Below are positions 10,190 to 22,680 of a stretch of 64,000 bases of DNA, one piece after another. Source of the DNA: Diadophis punctatus similis (taxonomy: Eukaryota > Chordata > Lepidosauria > Squamata > Dipsadidae); contig JALIGW010000001.1 in NCBI GenBank assembly GCA_023053685.1, positions 74,006,240-74,070,239 of the forward strand, in the 5' to 3' direction. Made by a program: the position numbers and the translations under genes. Below the pieces are notes generated by a model. That model made no database searches. It was given only the letters and a program-made list of their open reading frames with translations, and had not been told where the DNA came from. Position 1 is the stretch's first letter; every line of letters begins with the position of its first letter.

Positions 10190-12000
10190 CAGCTCTGTCG
10201 GCTTCTCAGCTTTGGTAAATTATAAAGCACTTTCAATACAGAGTGGACTGTGGAGCCTCTTTGGTTTTGCTAGATTTTGAAGTACATGTATGACTTAATC
10301 ATCAGCAAGTAGATCGTTGATGATGTCAATGAAAGGCTGCTACGTATGCTCATGCACCAAATTTATGAACCATATCACAGTGATAAGAAAATTCTGGCTT
10401 GCCTTTTTTGGTACCAAGAGGACACTAAGGGCGCTAACTCAGAAGTATATATGCTGCAATATGTTATGTAAGATAAACATATTTTTATGAATACTTTCCT
10501 GGACATACATATTCTAAATCTTCAAGCACTAGTGGTAACTTTTGCTCATCTGTTATGTAAAAATATAATTAAAATATTTCAAAGGTTTATATAAAAACCA
10601 GTGTTTGTGTTTAATTCATTATTGATTATAATTCACCTTGTTCTTCTACACATATAACCATCTCAAGTGTTTTAAAACTAGAGTTTTAAATGCTTAATTT
10701 TTATGCAGAATTTGATAAATTTAGTAGGTGCTCTCCATCAAAATTATTTGAATTTATGCATTTAATTTTATTTATTTAAAAATTTAAATAGCCTCCCACC
10801 TTGTATCAAACTCTGGGTGGCTCTCAATTAACAATTAAAGAACATCAATAAAAACAGCACAATGCATATATCTATTAAAAAACATTATCTTTACCCATCT
10901 TTCTAGACCAATAGATTTTTTAAAAAGGCATGTGTTTTCATGAGCTATAGCTTAAATTTGGATGAAGCAAACTGTACTTCATGAACATGTGCGCCTTTTA
11001 ATAAATTGTTAGTTCACTTTTTTACTAGATTTATCATGCAGGAACTGAGAAATGATATAACTAGTATACTAGCCTAGTTCATAAACAATGTCGGTCAAAA
11101 AGGTGATTTGTTCATTAGTGTGATATACAAACCCATTATTATTTAATGGTTTATATGGTCAGGCCACAATCAGTCTAAGAAACAACTGAAAATGTCTTGC
11201 CTGACATTATTTGTGAACCAGGTCTGGCATTTAATTCTGCTAGTTTTTGCCCTTGCATATAGTTTAAATAATTATGGCTTTTTGCTTTGACAGCCTTAGT
11301 AACCCCAGATTTCAACTACCTGAATTCTAGACATGGTTTTTGAAATGTATCTGGAAGTTTGCAGAAGACCTTGTTCTCATAAAAACTATTTTTTAGCTCC
11401 CCCCCTTTAAAAAAAGAAAAAAAAGAAGTAAGGATCTTTAATGCTTGCACAAACTTCCACGTAAACAATTGCTGGGAAGTCCCCCCTCCCATTCCCTACT
11501 TACAAGATGCTTTGCAAGGGTTTTTTTTGCCTTTTATAGCATATAAAAGTTCTGCAGATAATCACTCATATAAGGGCTTAAAATGAAACTGCTGAAATTT
11601 GACAAAATAAACCCTTACAAGGATTTAAGATAAAACAGAAAAAATGCATTGTTTCTCTATTGTATTATACAGATGCATTTTTATTCCTTAACTGATGCCC
11701 CAAAGTGACTTGCCTTTAGCATAATTAGCACTCAGAAAATATGCCAAGAATAGATGGAATATTATTTGTTACATCAGAATAACTTTCAGCATTCCGATAA
11801 CACTTTAAAAAATGAATACAAATAAAAATAAAAGTAGTATGCACTATGGTTTCACCATGGGCTGTATTATACATTCTTCTCCATAACTTGAACTCAAGAA
11901 ATGATTCCTGCAGGTTAGCAGCAGAACCCAAATAACTAAAAATGTTTTCTAAAAATAAGTACTATATTGTAGAAACTTTCAATGGAATAAAACATGATGG
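10190..12000 (+). other. Probable LYST 3' UTR
   Basis: Follows the LYST stop codon. Candidate AATAAA polyadenylation signals lie at 11000-11005, 11606-11611 and 11986-11991; the sequence does not show which is used. A CR1-type fragment lies inside it (10762-10930). The 3' end is therefore uncertain. Confidence 0.45.
10762..10930 (-). repeat. CR1/L3 LINE 3' end fragment
   Basis: 'ttttatttatttaaaaattt' is followed by 'gcctcccacc', 'aactctgggtggctc' and 'catcaataaaaac'. The same arrangement occurs at 33720-33830, where it clearly is the 3' end of a - strand CR1. It lies in the probable LYST 3' UTR. Confidence 0.5.
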
Positions 12001-12348
12001 GCGCCAGATATTTTAAAAATAAATTTGAAAACAAGTATTTATTAAAATGCCTGCCATGGTAAACACTATAATGCAGGCATTCATTCCTCTTGTTCTTTCT
12101 AAGTCTCCTATAGTATTGGAGTCTTCTTTTTTCAGAATGAATGTTTTAATGAGGTAGGTATCTGCAAATTTATTTAGGAATACATGTATAAAAATGACTA
12201 AGCTTGTCTCAGAATCATGACCTACAACACCTTAAATTCTGTGTTTGAATATCAAAAAGCACAAGAATTTTAAGGACTGCGATAAATTATCTTATGATTT
12301 CCTTCCAATATGGGGAGGCTCCTTTAGGTTTGTAGCTTTATGATAAAG

Positions 12349-12686
12349 CATTGGTGTCAAACTCAAGGTCTGGGTCTCGGATCTGCCCCACAGGGGGTTT
12401 AGATCTGGCTCACGGGGCCGCCCTAGAAACAGCAAAGGACCGGCCCGTGGTGCCTCTGCCAGCAAAAATGAAGCTCGGGAGGGCTGCACGCGGCCCTCCT
12501 GAACTCTGTTTTTGCTGGCAGAGGGCTGCAGGAGTTTTCACTGGCAGAGCGCTTGGGCTACCACAGGCAACCCCGACATGAGTGACGTTGAGCTGGCCAC
12601 GCCCACCCCAGCCACACCACCCAGGCCTCCCGAGGTCAAACACAACCCTAATGCAGTCTTCAGTGAAATAAAGTTTGACACCCCTG
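12349..12686. mobile_element. hAT-like element, GGTGTCAAACT family, long variant
   Basis: Begins CATTGGTGTCAAACTC and ends AGTTTGACACCCCTG, flanked by TGATAAAG (12341-12348) and TAATAAAG (12687-12694), a 7-of-8 match. At 338 bp it is longer than the four 122-134 bp relatives in the window (42725, 50588, 52853, 63807), with a GC-rich interior. It lies between LYST and GNG4. Confidence 0.75.
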
Positions 12687-14480
12687 TAATAAAGCAAAAT
12701 GCCTAGAGGGGTTTCCCTTGTCTTCCAACTTCGGGCTGTCTGTGTTAGAAATACTGTGAACACTGTGGAGCATGACAGAGAATGAAACTCTATCTGGGCA
12801 TACAAAACAGTCAGGATCTTAGGCTTGTGAAATTTGGATTAGGTACTAGAGAATGTGGGAGAGTGTTACCAATGCTTGCAGGCTGGCTTACTAAATGCTG
12901 GGCGCCTGAACATATGGGTACTTAGGGACTTCAAATAAAAGGACAATGACCATGGGTGGAATCAAGCTGGGCTATTAGAACAGGGTGTACTATTATTGGA
13001 TATTGGAATGAACTAGAACTAAAAGGCTATTTTATTTAAATTGCAGCATGCTAAACTTTATTCAGTACTGTTATACAGAAAAGGATACAAGTGGGAGGGG
13101 GTTCTATTATTGCTACTTCTGACTATTCATGACTTGATAGACAACAGTTCACCAGGACTGTAAACAATTTTTGTAAACTCATACTCACAGTATCAGTAAT
13201 AGTATCTAGCCATCTTGTTTTCTGCCAGCCTATTTTTCAATTGGCTTTCATTTCAAGCTATCAAGCTTTCTTCAAGGACTCTCTGCCTATCATATCCAAA
13301 ATAGATAAAACTTTAGCTTTACAATTAATGTTTCAGTGATCAATTTGCATTTACTTAATCTAGGTTTAGATGATTTTGTTGTTTTTGTAACCCAAGATAT
13401 TCATTTTTTTCAGATTGGACCTCAATTCAAAAGCATTAATTTTTCTTCATTCAGCTTTTCTGATGTCTGGCTTTCACAACCATATTAAAACTGGGAAGAT
13501 GATTGCCATGATAATAGTGTCATTATTGTCAGTGTGAATGCTTTCCATTTTAATATTCTGTCTAGATTTGTCTTTCTCACAAGAAATAACAAGGGTTGCC
13601 CACACAATGTTCAGTTTAGCATGCTTTGAATTGGATTCTGTTTCTTGCAAAGCTAGTTTAACTAGTGCTTTCTGTAGGATATGTGAAAACTAGATACACA
13701 CACACACACTCAAAATGCACCAGGATGCCCTGCGTTTTGAAGTGTTGAGGAACACTTGTCCTTCACACTTTTTTTGTGTTTAATATGGGAACCATCTGTA
13801 TATCTTTTGCGAACATGATTCTTACCCAAAGTGTGAAACAGGCTTACTCACCCCTCACTTTTCTTCTTAAATTATAGACTGGAATTGGATGACCTTTTTC
13901 CTTTTAAACAAATTTGATTTATGTTGCTTACTGCAGGATAATCTATTGGAAAACTTTACAGACTAATTTTTTTAGTCCATTCACATTTTTCCTTGTAAAA
14001 CAAATAACATCAGCTCCAAATTAAATTTGTCTTTGAAGTTGTAACAAACATTTTATGTATGTGATATGAACTGTATTTATAAAGTTAGGCTCAGTGGGGG
14101 AAATACTGGAGTCACACACTTTCTGCATCTTTAAAAAAGCTTTAGATTGCTTTGGCAAGGGAGACAGCTGATTTCTTTTTAGTATAGCTCCGTTGCATTG
14201 TTTCTCTTGTAAGCCCTCATTCCCTTCTGCCTCCATCCCTCTCTGTCGTCCTCCGAGCTTTAAACCTGTTTCTGCACTATGTTGCCTTCTTAGGGCCGCC
14301 TTCATTTTTTGCTCTGAATTATAATTTTTTATAATTACACTTTTTAAAACTCTTTTGTTTCTGCTTCCCCTGACACCGAACACATTTATTTGGAAACAAA
14401 CTCTCTTTTTTGGTCGCGTTTTACACGGCAGTTATTGTCACGAAAAATGGAGGCATAAATGTCCTTCCAGTTACAAAGCT
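12687..14480. other. LYST-GNG4 intergenic region
   Basis: AT-rich. A short AC run lies near 13693-13710. An open frame on the - strand (14021-14383) has no family signature. No confident feature. Confidence 0.4.
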
Positions 14481-15309
14481 GAGTCTTATTGTGTCCGTGC
14501 GGAGCCCATTTACCCGGCCGTCATCAACAGCCAGGCTAACAGCGACTCTCCTTGGAAGCTCCTGGGCCATCTGGCCCCGAAGTCTGCGGCTGAAGGTCCT
14601 TGGTCGCTGGCCTTCGCCGCACCGCTGACGAACAGAGATAAACACTCGGCCCCTAGCGCTGGGAGACGAGTCCTTCCTTTCAGGGTCTCTCCGGAGACCG
14701 GGTGGAAAAAAAGCCGTTTCTCTCTGCGGCTCGGAATTCCCGGCTTCTTCTTCTTTTCTTCCCGTGCTTGTAGTCGCGCGCCTCTCTGCCGCTATGTTCA
14801 TCCTCTCTGCCGCCGTTTCCAGCCACGAAGCATACGTGCCTTCTTCATGCAGCCTAGGACGGAACAGATGACGCTCACGCCGACAGCCGACATCTTCCAA
14901 GAGTAGGGGAAGAAGTCCACGGCCGCCCCGAGGACGCGCGCTTTCCCTCGCCCCGATTGACGTCACTAGCTGGAATTCCTCCTCGCGGCAAACGCGGAGA
15001 CGCGCACGCGCGCGCCTCCAGAGACTCAACCAGGCACAGCCACAGCGAGCGAGCCGGCTATCGGCTGCTCCGCTAGCCAGGGGGCGTGACGGACAGGTAG
15101 CGTTCTTTTTCAAAACCAAAACAAAATAAAGCACACGCCAGACGTATAGCCGATATTTTCGTCTCAAGGCGGGTCAGAGCCCCCCCCCTTTCCCCCCTCC
15201 CGGGCATGTGCAACCTCAAGACGTCCCTGCTTGCACTCGAGGCGTGAGTGTGGCGGCTTCGCTGTTCGAATCTCTCTGACTGCCAAAAGTCTCCATTTCT
15301 TGCTGCAAG
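14480..15309 (+). promoter_or_regulatory. GNG4: GNG4 CpG-island promoter and probable non-coding exon 1
   Basis: A sharp GC- and CpG-rich island in AT-rich surroundings, densest at about 14930-15070 (for example CGCGCACGCGCGCGCC near 15001). It ends at a strong splice donor, GCAAG|GTAAGT, after 15309, which is where a non-coding first exon of GNG4 would be expected since the coding exons start at 26333. A full cAMP-response palindrome lies at 14958-14965. There is no obvious TATA box, as usual for such islands. Exon assignment is inferred; antisense transcription from the island is possible. Confidence 0.7.
14958..14965. promoter_or_regulatory. Full CRE palindrome (CREB/ATF-type site)
   Basis: TGACGTCA lies inside the GNG4 CpG island, about 340 bases upstream of the putative exon 1 donor. 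Full CRE sites in CpG islands are commonly occupied by CREB/ATF proteins. Function here is inferred. Confidence 0.55.
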
Positions 15310-17136
15310 GTAAGTCTTCGCACTGGGCGAAGGCGGGTGCGCATGGGGAACTTATGGGGAAAGCCCCGCTCCGGTTGCTGGCAATGGGTCTCAAAACCAT
15401 TGGTTTGGTTGAGAAAAGTGGGGGGGAGGGGAGTTTTGGCCGGTGACAGATTCACAGCTAGTAGAGTTGGGGTGTGTCACAAGTGTTTTCAAAGTGTGCA
15501 TGTTGCATTCGTGGTCTTGGTCGAAATAATATGTTTAAAGTTGTCACCGGGATTGCCAGAAACAGTACAGTAAGGCTGTATTTCATTAAAGAGGCCCATT
15601 TTCTGCTTTTCATTTTTGCTACTTTCTGCACTACACAGAGAGACCTCTCACATAATTAAGGCTTTCATCTGACTTCAACCATATAAAATCAAGAGTATGG
15701 CAAGAACTGGCATGGATGATTCTTTCTAATGAACAGAAGCTCTCTATATATGTTGTGTGTATGTGTGTCTGAATTTAGTATCTTGAGCTGCTGGGTACAG
15801 TATTCCAGGCCATGTGGCACCTGATTTAGAAAATCTGAGGAGGCAGAGATGGTATGTGTGTCCATAATGCATATATTAGGGAGGTAGTAGCAGTACATCC
15901 ATCAGAGAATGAAGGTTGTGGGCAGAAGGCAAATATTCTGAGGAAGTGGGAGAGATTACAAACTGGCACCGTTTGTTGTTTGTGCCTTTTGGGGATAGAA
16001 GAGCCTTGTTAGCGGATGCTTGTTTATTAGAGTAAGCTGGTTTCTGATGAACATTTTAACTGTATGATTAGCCACTGAATGTAATGTGCAGAAGGTTAGG
16101 GTAGTCCTGAAAAGGAAAAAGAAAGAAAAGGGTTGGAAGCAGCATTTTAAGAAAGGTTGCTTTTTTCCCCTCTTCTCCTTTTTCTCTACTTGCGAGCTGA
16201 TAGATAGGCAACATTGAGGAATTTCAATTGTTCGGATGAAAGAGTGCCAGAACAGATTTTAGTGCAAAACAGACAGACCGTTCCAGTTGTACTACAGTGA
16301 TGAAAGCAGGGCGTTAGCATTAGATACGGAAAAAAAAAGATCAGAGAGGTTTTAAACTGTTTTCAGGCAAGAGATGAGGAACATCCAGTTAAATATCCTT
16401 TAAAAAATTATGGACATGTTTCAGAATGTTCAGAATTTAGTGACAAGTATACAAAACCAAATAGCTGTTTAAAGATATCGGTCATGGAGAAAATCTTATC
16501 TATGCGGTCACTAGGAATTGAAAATGACTTGAGGGCATATAATCCTTCAATCAAAAACACCAAAACGAAAAGGAAAAAAACCCCTGCACATATTATGTGT
16601 GTGCGTAAATGTACCTATCCACACACAAATCCATTTGTATAAGGGCATAGCATATAAATAACAGATATTGTTCACCATATAATCTAATACTAAAAATGGG
16701 AAATAAACATATATCTTATTGTTTACAATATCATATTGTTGGGTGGATGATGAGGTTTATCAAGCAAAACAACAACAACAACAACAACAACAAAAAGATC
16801 ATGTCTGGCTCTCTGATTTAGTTAAATAGTTCTAAGAGGTAACTGTTTGCCCCAGACGCTTCTGAATCTGATCTAGACTAAATTAAGTGGTTCGATTGAC
16901 TGTGTTATTTGGGATTATCTGTTATCTGAAGAGTCAGTGGAGGTTAATTGACTCCTTTTCTATGATTGGAGTTGAAGTGCTAGAAGACTCAGAAAATGGA
17001 TCCTTTCTACCTACTGCATAATTTTTTCAGTTTTCACCTCCTGCCCGGTGCCACTCAATGGATGGGATGGGAATAGCCCTTGCTTTGCAGTACAGATTTT
17101 TGAAAAATGTTTTTGGCTGGAACAAAAATAAATAAC
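15310..17136. other. GNG4 intron 1, first part
   Basis: The start is still moderately GC-rich (to about 15480), then AT-rich. An AAC trinucleotide run lies at 16767-16793. Nothing else recognised. Confidence 0.4.
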
Positions 17137-18130
17137 AAACCAGACTATAGAAAGGGTAGAGCTGAACTCCAAACCAGACGATAGAAAGGGAAGAGCTTGG
17201 GGGACTGTAAGCGTGACAAACAGATGACTGATTGGGATATTCCTGCTTGGGGCATTGAGATAAAGGGAGATGATGGGAAGGTGTGAGTTAGAAAAAGATT
17301 AAAGATGCAAGTATTCATGGGTGCAGAAACAGACTTTTTAACTTCTGGAAAAGACTTTTCTCTCAGCATTCCAGGGACAGGGAAAAGAGAAGCTTGAATT
17401 TCCATGGAGGTGAGACATCCAACCACTGTCCCAAAGGTATGTGGTGATGATGGGTGACCTGATCCTGAGAGAACTGGAGTCGGCATTCTACAGACTTGAT
17501 ATCAAGGGAAATATGCTTTTTCCCAAGTGTGAATATACAGGAGTGATGGAGAGACACTAACCTGATTAATCAATCCAATTGATCATAGTCCTTTTCTTCT
17601 ATTTCACATTGGAACAAAGACACTGCCAGAAACAACCTGGAAAAATTATTAAGGGACTATCAGGGGTTAGGCAGGGAAGCAAAAATAGTTGGAGCACAAG
17701 TAGTATTTTTTTCCATACTTCCAAGATCAAGGCCTGAGGAGGAAATAGAGGAATAGAGGATTCTGGAGTTAAAAATACAGTTCTGTAATAAACTGAGAAT
17801 AATAACAATAAAAACAAGTTTAAAAAAATGAAAAGAGGGACATGTAACAAAAGCAAAATTTCAGGAAATAGCCTGAATTTATAAGGAAAGGAACAGGTAG
17901 ACTAAGGCTCAGAATGAGCTGAGGCTTGCTATGAATGTCAAAAATAAACAAAAAGTGGTTTGGAGTTATGTGTGGAACAAGAGAAAAATGATCAGTCTGT
18001 TGGTCAGAGAAGATATCAAGATGGTGATGGACATAAAGGAGAATGCGGAACTATTTAATTCCTATATTAATTTTTTATTTTTGCAAAATGAGAAAGAGAT
18101 CCAGTCTGTCAGAGGCTCTACTTGAGGGAC
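17137..18130 (+). pseudogene. CR1-type LINE ORF1 (esterase-like) relic running into the RT linker
   Basis: The + strand reads 'GDLILRELESAFYR' near 17450, 'FFYFTLEQRHCQK' near 17600 (where the family has an 'H-GTND' SGNH-hydrolase motif) and 'PGKIIKG' nearby. Further on, 'NKRKMISLLVREDIKM' and 'KENAELFNSYINFLF' (17950-18080) correspond to the segment before the reverse transcriptase in CR1/L2 elements. Several frameshifts and stops are present. A 33-bp imperfect tandem duplication sits at about 17137-17200. Confidence 0.6.
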
Positions 18131-18189
18131 ATGGGGGGGCACAGAAGAAAAGTGTAGGTCAAAACAGATTTGGAGGTTAAATCCTATGG

Positions 18190-18365
18190 AAATTGATTAA
18201 AAGAACTGACATATTATCGGTTATTCTCCTTAGAGCCAAGGTAATAATAATAGTAATGTGGCAATACATGGTGACAACAGAATAGAAAACTGGATAAAAT
18301 TACAAAATATAAAGATCTGCAAATAGAAATATAACAACTGTGGCAAAAGAAAACACAGATACCGG

Positions 18366-18409
<44 letters not shown>

Positions 18410-18630
18410 AGCACCTTGGATGCAATCTCCAAACAATTGGAGCATTAACACCATTGGCATTGACAAAATCACCATCAGTCAATGGCAAAAGGCAACTTTA
18501 CCTGGAACAGCTTACATCATCAAACAACAATATCTGCCTATTCCAGGTCCTTGGGAAGGAAAGGTGGATAAAATGCCAAATCCAATATAAACATCTGGCT
18601 GTATGACCAACCATAACATGATTATATATT
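18190..18630 (+). pseudogene. R2/R4-like LINE C-terminal fragment with ACT repeat insert
   Basis: 'HGDNRIENWIKLQNIKICK' (about 18270-18320) and, after a TAC/ACT run (18366-18409), sequence matching the second copy at 36270-37300: 'ttggatgcaatctccaaaca', 'ttggagcatta', 'aatcaccatcagtcaa'. The family carries a restriction-like (PD-D/ExK) endonuclease at this end. This copy is fragmentary and dead. Family assignment is from motif memory. Confidence 0.5.
18366..18409. repeat. TAC trinucleotide microsatellite
   Basis: About 14-15 perfect TAC units, inside the LINE relic. It generates artificial poly-Thr and poly-Ser open frames that are not genes. Confidence 0.95.
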
Positions 18631-18652
18631 GTATGTATATGCCTGACATCCA

Positions 18653-18905
18653 ATGATTCTGGGAGGACAAAAACCAATGGGTGGAAGCTTTGTAGACAGA
18701 GAGTCAAACATGAGGAATTTCCTGATTATGAGAGCAGCCAAGCAGTGTTGCAGTCTGCCTTCTTGGGTTATAAATACCCCATATCACTGGAGATTTTCAA
18801 GCAAAGGTTGGAATGTCATTTGCCTTGAGATGGTTTGAGGACTTCTACCAAGGATTAAACTAGAAGACCAAAGTCTCTTCCAATCCTATCTTATGATTCT
18901 ATGAC
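18653..18905 (+). mobile_element. CR1 LINE 3' end
   Basis: Ends with 'tcttatgattctatgac', the octamer-type tail typical of amniote CR1. The preceding translation, with 'FLIMRAAKQCCSLPSW' and 'WRFSSKGWNV', fits the CR1 ORF2 C terminus ('W..LP.WV' followed by 'F'). A short 5'-truncated copy. Confidence 0.65.
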
Positions 18906-19660
18906 TTGCATGGCTCCTGACCAAAGAACCTGTTGTAGCCCAAGAGATTGGTCAGGTTGGTTTTATAGTGTAGACAGCAAAACTTTTCACAATTGTTAAA
19001 TATTATTAAATAAGCTTTGTTTTTGGTATGTTAAATGGGTTGATACATTAATCTTATGCAGTGCATGTGATAACTTTTCACTGAAGAACTGTGGCAAATC
19101 ATATATCTAATTTCTGGCCATTATGCCAGAATTTAGTGGTACAATTAAAAATGGTCACAACATTGCAAGTTGCTGTTCTTTCTCTAGATGGTGCTGCTGG
19201 TCTATATTAATGGTTCATTTATTTGATTTACATTAAATACTGGCTAGTCAATAATTAAAATATTTAAAAAAAATAGCTTTACAGTTATTAACAGTTATAG
19301 GGCCTGCATCTGATTATAATGTTTCTTTTTTCTTTTTCTATAACCATTAAAACCTAGAATCATGATATAATAAAAAATATCAGAGCACCATTACAGAGTT
19401 TTCAATTCTGATTGGTATTTATAGGGTTAATGCTATCGGGTAGTATTTTTCTTTGTAGGTTCTGTCTGAGGACAACTTTAGTTTAATAACCTTAGTTTAA
19501 CTAGTGAGATATGGTTCTGTGAGCAGGTCCTAAAGGAGAAATATTTTGAACACATGACCAAATTGAAATTTTAAATTTTCGTCCAGTGGCAAGGCATCTT
19601 AGAAATCAAAGGCTGTGTAGACACTTAACTTTTAGACAGGAACTCATTAAAAATGACGTT
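18906..19660. other. GNG4 intron 1, nothing recognised
   Basis: AT-rich, no exon or confident repeat found. Confidence 0.4.
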
Positions 19661-19662
19661 TG

Positions 19663-19875
19663 GGAAAATACTTAGTAGTAATTGCTTCTGTGGTGCTGGA
19701 CTCCATCAAAAATGACATCAGGCAGAGCATGGAACAACTCAAAAAAGTAATGCAAGATCAGAAGATGTGGAGAGACCTGGCCCATACAATCGCCAAGTGT
19801 CAGATACAACCAAATGGATATCACCATCCTCATCCTCATGAAATGCCACAAAGAACTGGGGAAATTTGTTTTGTG
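19663..19875 (+). repeat. Possible LINE ORF2 C-terminal fragment
   Basis: Open frame 19660-19881 reads 'DIRQSMEQLKKVMQDQKMWR' and 'LAHTIAKCQ', resembling the 'DR..WR....A' tail found in several RTE/BovB-like reverse transcriptase ORFs. It ends at a hAT-like insertion. Weak evidence. Confidence 0.3.
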
Positions 19876-19883
19876 TTCTAAAT

Positions 19884-20154
19884 CAGTGGTCCCCAACCTT
19901 TGCAGCTTGGCGGCCCAGCTGGGGGGAGAGGGGAGCTGGGCTGTGAAATGGGCTGGTGCACGTGTGCATGCAGCCCTTGCGTGAGTGGCAGGCTCGCACA
20001 CAGCTTGACTTGCACGACCAATGGGTTGCTATGTGCAAGTGCCCGCAGGCCCGCTGCTCACACATATTGAGCTGCGTGTGCATGCACGTACTCTGGCCAG
20101 CCACTCGCATGGCCCAATTCTAAATAGGCCGCCACCCAAAGGGGTGGGTACCCG
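19884..20154. mobile_element. hAT-like element, GTGGTCCCCAACC termini
   Basis: Starts CAGTGGTCCCCAACC and ends in a degenerate complement (AAAGGGGTGGGTACCCG), flanked by the exact 8-bp duplication TTCTAAAT (19876-19883 and 20155-20162). 271 bp, GC-rich, no transposase. Confidence 0.75.
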
Positions 20155-21676
20155 TTCTAAATCAAAACTGGCATACTTCCCATTTTGTTTTATAATCCCA
20201 TGTATAATTTGGATGGAAATAGCATAAAGCAAGCAAACAAAATCACTTTGCCTTGTTGCAATTTAAATAAATTTAAGTTATACTGAACACTTTGAATTCT
20301 GTCATTTTTAGTACTGCGATTAACTTGTGATAGATGGATCTAGAAAATAAAAATCGGTTTCCTTTTTTTAGCAGAAAATATGATAGAAGCAAAAATGGGA
20401 TTTAAACCAAAAGCAGAGGGTATTTTTCGGGGCCGGGTGGAGATTTGAAGGTATAAGAAATTTGGAACCTGAGCAAATATGTGTTCTAAAAGTCTGTACT
20501 GGGCAAGATATAATAATTATTGTATACTGATGTCAAAAAAACCAGACATATATCTATATTCATGGACCTAACCCTTCATTTTATAATCCTGTGTTGTGCT
20601 CAGAAATTAACCCATGCAGAGGCCCATGCTTGGGATGAACTTCATTAGAAGCCTATTTGTTGTAGTAGTTGCGTTTTAAACAGATCTAAATGTAAGTCCT
20701 TTAAGTAGGCATTACAGCTTTCAGAACAGTTAATTATATTTGCTTCAGATTCATCTAGCAATATACCAGTGGACTTTTCATCTAGTAGAGGTGTCCTTTC
20801 CCTGCCTCTCCCTTGTAGAAAAGGATGTTATTGTGTGAAATAGGCAAGAGAATAATTTCAGTTCTATGAAAAAGTGTGAAGATTTTCTGAATTTCTGCAT
20901 ACTTTTCTATCAATCAGAGCTTCACATGGTCCGACTAATGCATACTCTATATATGGAATCTGAGTGAAAAAAATAAAGTTTCATTTTTGTCTTATTCATT
21001 CCATAAACAAAGGTCATCCATATGATGTGCCAGTGTGAAAAATTGTAGTTTCCCCTTAATGCAACCAGGTGCATTACAGATGTAACTAGGGATAGGTGAG
21101 TATGTGAGTGCTTCATTAAACAATCAGGGCTGATGTGTGCCAGCAACCCTACCCTATGTAAATCTTGCAAATCTTGGCTCCTCATCAATGTGAAAGTCTT
21201 ACCATATCAGTTCTAGATGTTCAAACATGTTCAGTGTGAAAACGGAAAAACTATTTCTCCATTAATCCATGGTCAGAGACTGTCTTGAAATGGAGAAGGC
21301 TTGGAGATCGGTGAATACTACAAACAGCAGCCATCCTCTCAAAACCATTTTAAGAGCACAGCATACAGGAAATTAAAACCCAGGACAGCATGTAGGGATC
21401 TGAAGGATTTTTTTGTCTTGACCAAACAGTCTATACAATTTACCCATCTGAAAAAAACTGGTTAAAAAGGTATTATTGGGAGTTTGGTATGCAAGGTAGA
21501 AGCCACTGCTAAGAATAGCAATGCTTATCTCAAATTTACCAAAGGCACCTGGACAGCTTTCCAGATTTCTGAAGGAACATTTTATGACAGATGAATCAAA
21601 TATGAACATTTTGCAATTACATGGAATTGTTATGTTTGGCAGAAAACAAACATTGCATTCAACAGTATGAAAATCT
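20155..21676. other. GNG4 intron 1, middle part
   Basis: AT-rich, no supported feature. The open frames on the - strand (20922-21188, 21373-21609) have no family signature. Confidence 0.4.
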
Positions 21677-22070
21677 CTCTCTCTCCCTCCCTCCCTCCCT
21701 CATCTATCTATCTATCTCTATCTCTCATCTCTCTATCTATCATCTATCAATCAATCAATCAATCAATCAATGAATCAATCAATCAATCAGTCAATCAATC
21801 AATCAATCAATCAATCAATCTATCTATCTATCTCTACCTACCTACCTACCTACCTACCTACCTACCTATCATCCATCCATCCATCCATCCATCCATCCAT
21901 CATTCTATTCTATTCTATTCTATTCTATTCTATTCTATTCTATTCTATTCTATTCTATTCCATTCCATTCCATTCCATTCCATTCCATTCCATTCCATTC
22001 CATTTCATTTCATTCCATTCCATTCCATTCCATTCCATTCCATTCTATTCTATTGTCTGTCTGTCAAATT
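21677..22070. repeat. Compound microsatellite with serial motif changes
   Basis: In order: CTCC/CTCT tracts, ATCT, AATC (21747-21821), ATCT, ACCT (21836-21867), ATCC (21869-21901), ATTCT (21902-21959), then ATTCC interrupted by TTTCA and returning to ATTCT, ending in short GTCT units. Almost 400 bp of nearly uninterrupted 4- and 5-base repeats. ATTCT is the complement of the AATAG unit that tails snake CR1-L3 LINEs. Confidence 0.95.
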
Positions 22071-22680
22071 TATATAGCTTCTCATTTCACCAGGAGTGAC
22101 TAATGCCACTTCTCAAGCATTAGGTCATACAGAAAGATACAAAGAGGTCTGGAAGATAATGGCTGCAGAAGAGCATATTTGATGTTTTGGAAAGATCAAC
22201 TTAAAGAGAAAGGGGGTAGAGTCTGAAATGAGCAATTCATGCTAGTAAACTTTCAAGTATTATTGAGCTGAATCAGATTGCCATGGAGAAATAGGCCAGA
22301 ATTTCCACCCAGCTGTATGAGAGACTGACCACCAATGAGAGGAAGCTTGTGGTTGTAATTAATGATGTTGAAAGTTGTACAACTAGTTACTGCCTCTAAG
22401 GGGAGGGGAGGGCAATTCACTGGGCCATCACATAGTAGATATCTTTGTTTATTAAATAAATGAATCAAGCACCAAACTTTGATTGCTATTTGCTCATGCA
22501 TTTTTCTCACTTTTACAATATTCAGTGGCAAAAATATGCAGGGAAAAAGGGGTTAATATTTTTTGCAAAATGGCTTTTTTTGCCCCCCAAGTGAAAATAC
22601 GGAGATTATGTCTGCTTGTTTTGGCTGTCCTTTGCTTTCTTCCCACCAGATAGGTTAAGATTAGAGTTATTGATTCATGG
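22071..22680. other. GNG4 intron 1, nothing recognised
   Basis: No supported feature. Confidence 0.4.

Noticed and set aside
14421..15167. 248-codon open frame on the - strand
   Set aside because: It lies in the GNG4 CpG island; low stop-codon density is expected there and the translation (Arg-rich, no domain) matches no family.
18214..18606. Poly-Ser, poly-Val and poly-Thr open frames
   Set aside because: Products of the TAC trinucleotide repeat.
21667..22099. Two open frames of 109-136 codons rich in Ser, Ile, Asn, Tyr and Phe
   Set aside because: They are read through a microsatellite.
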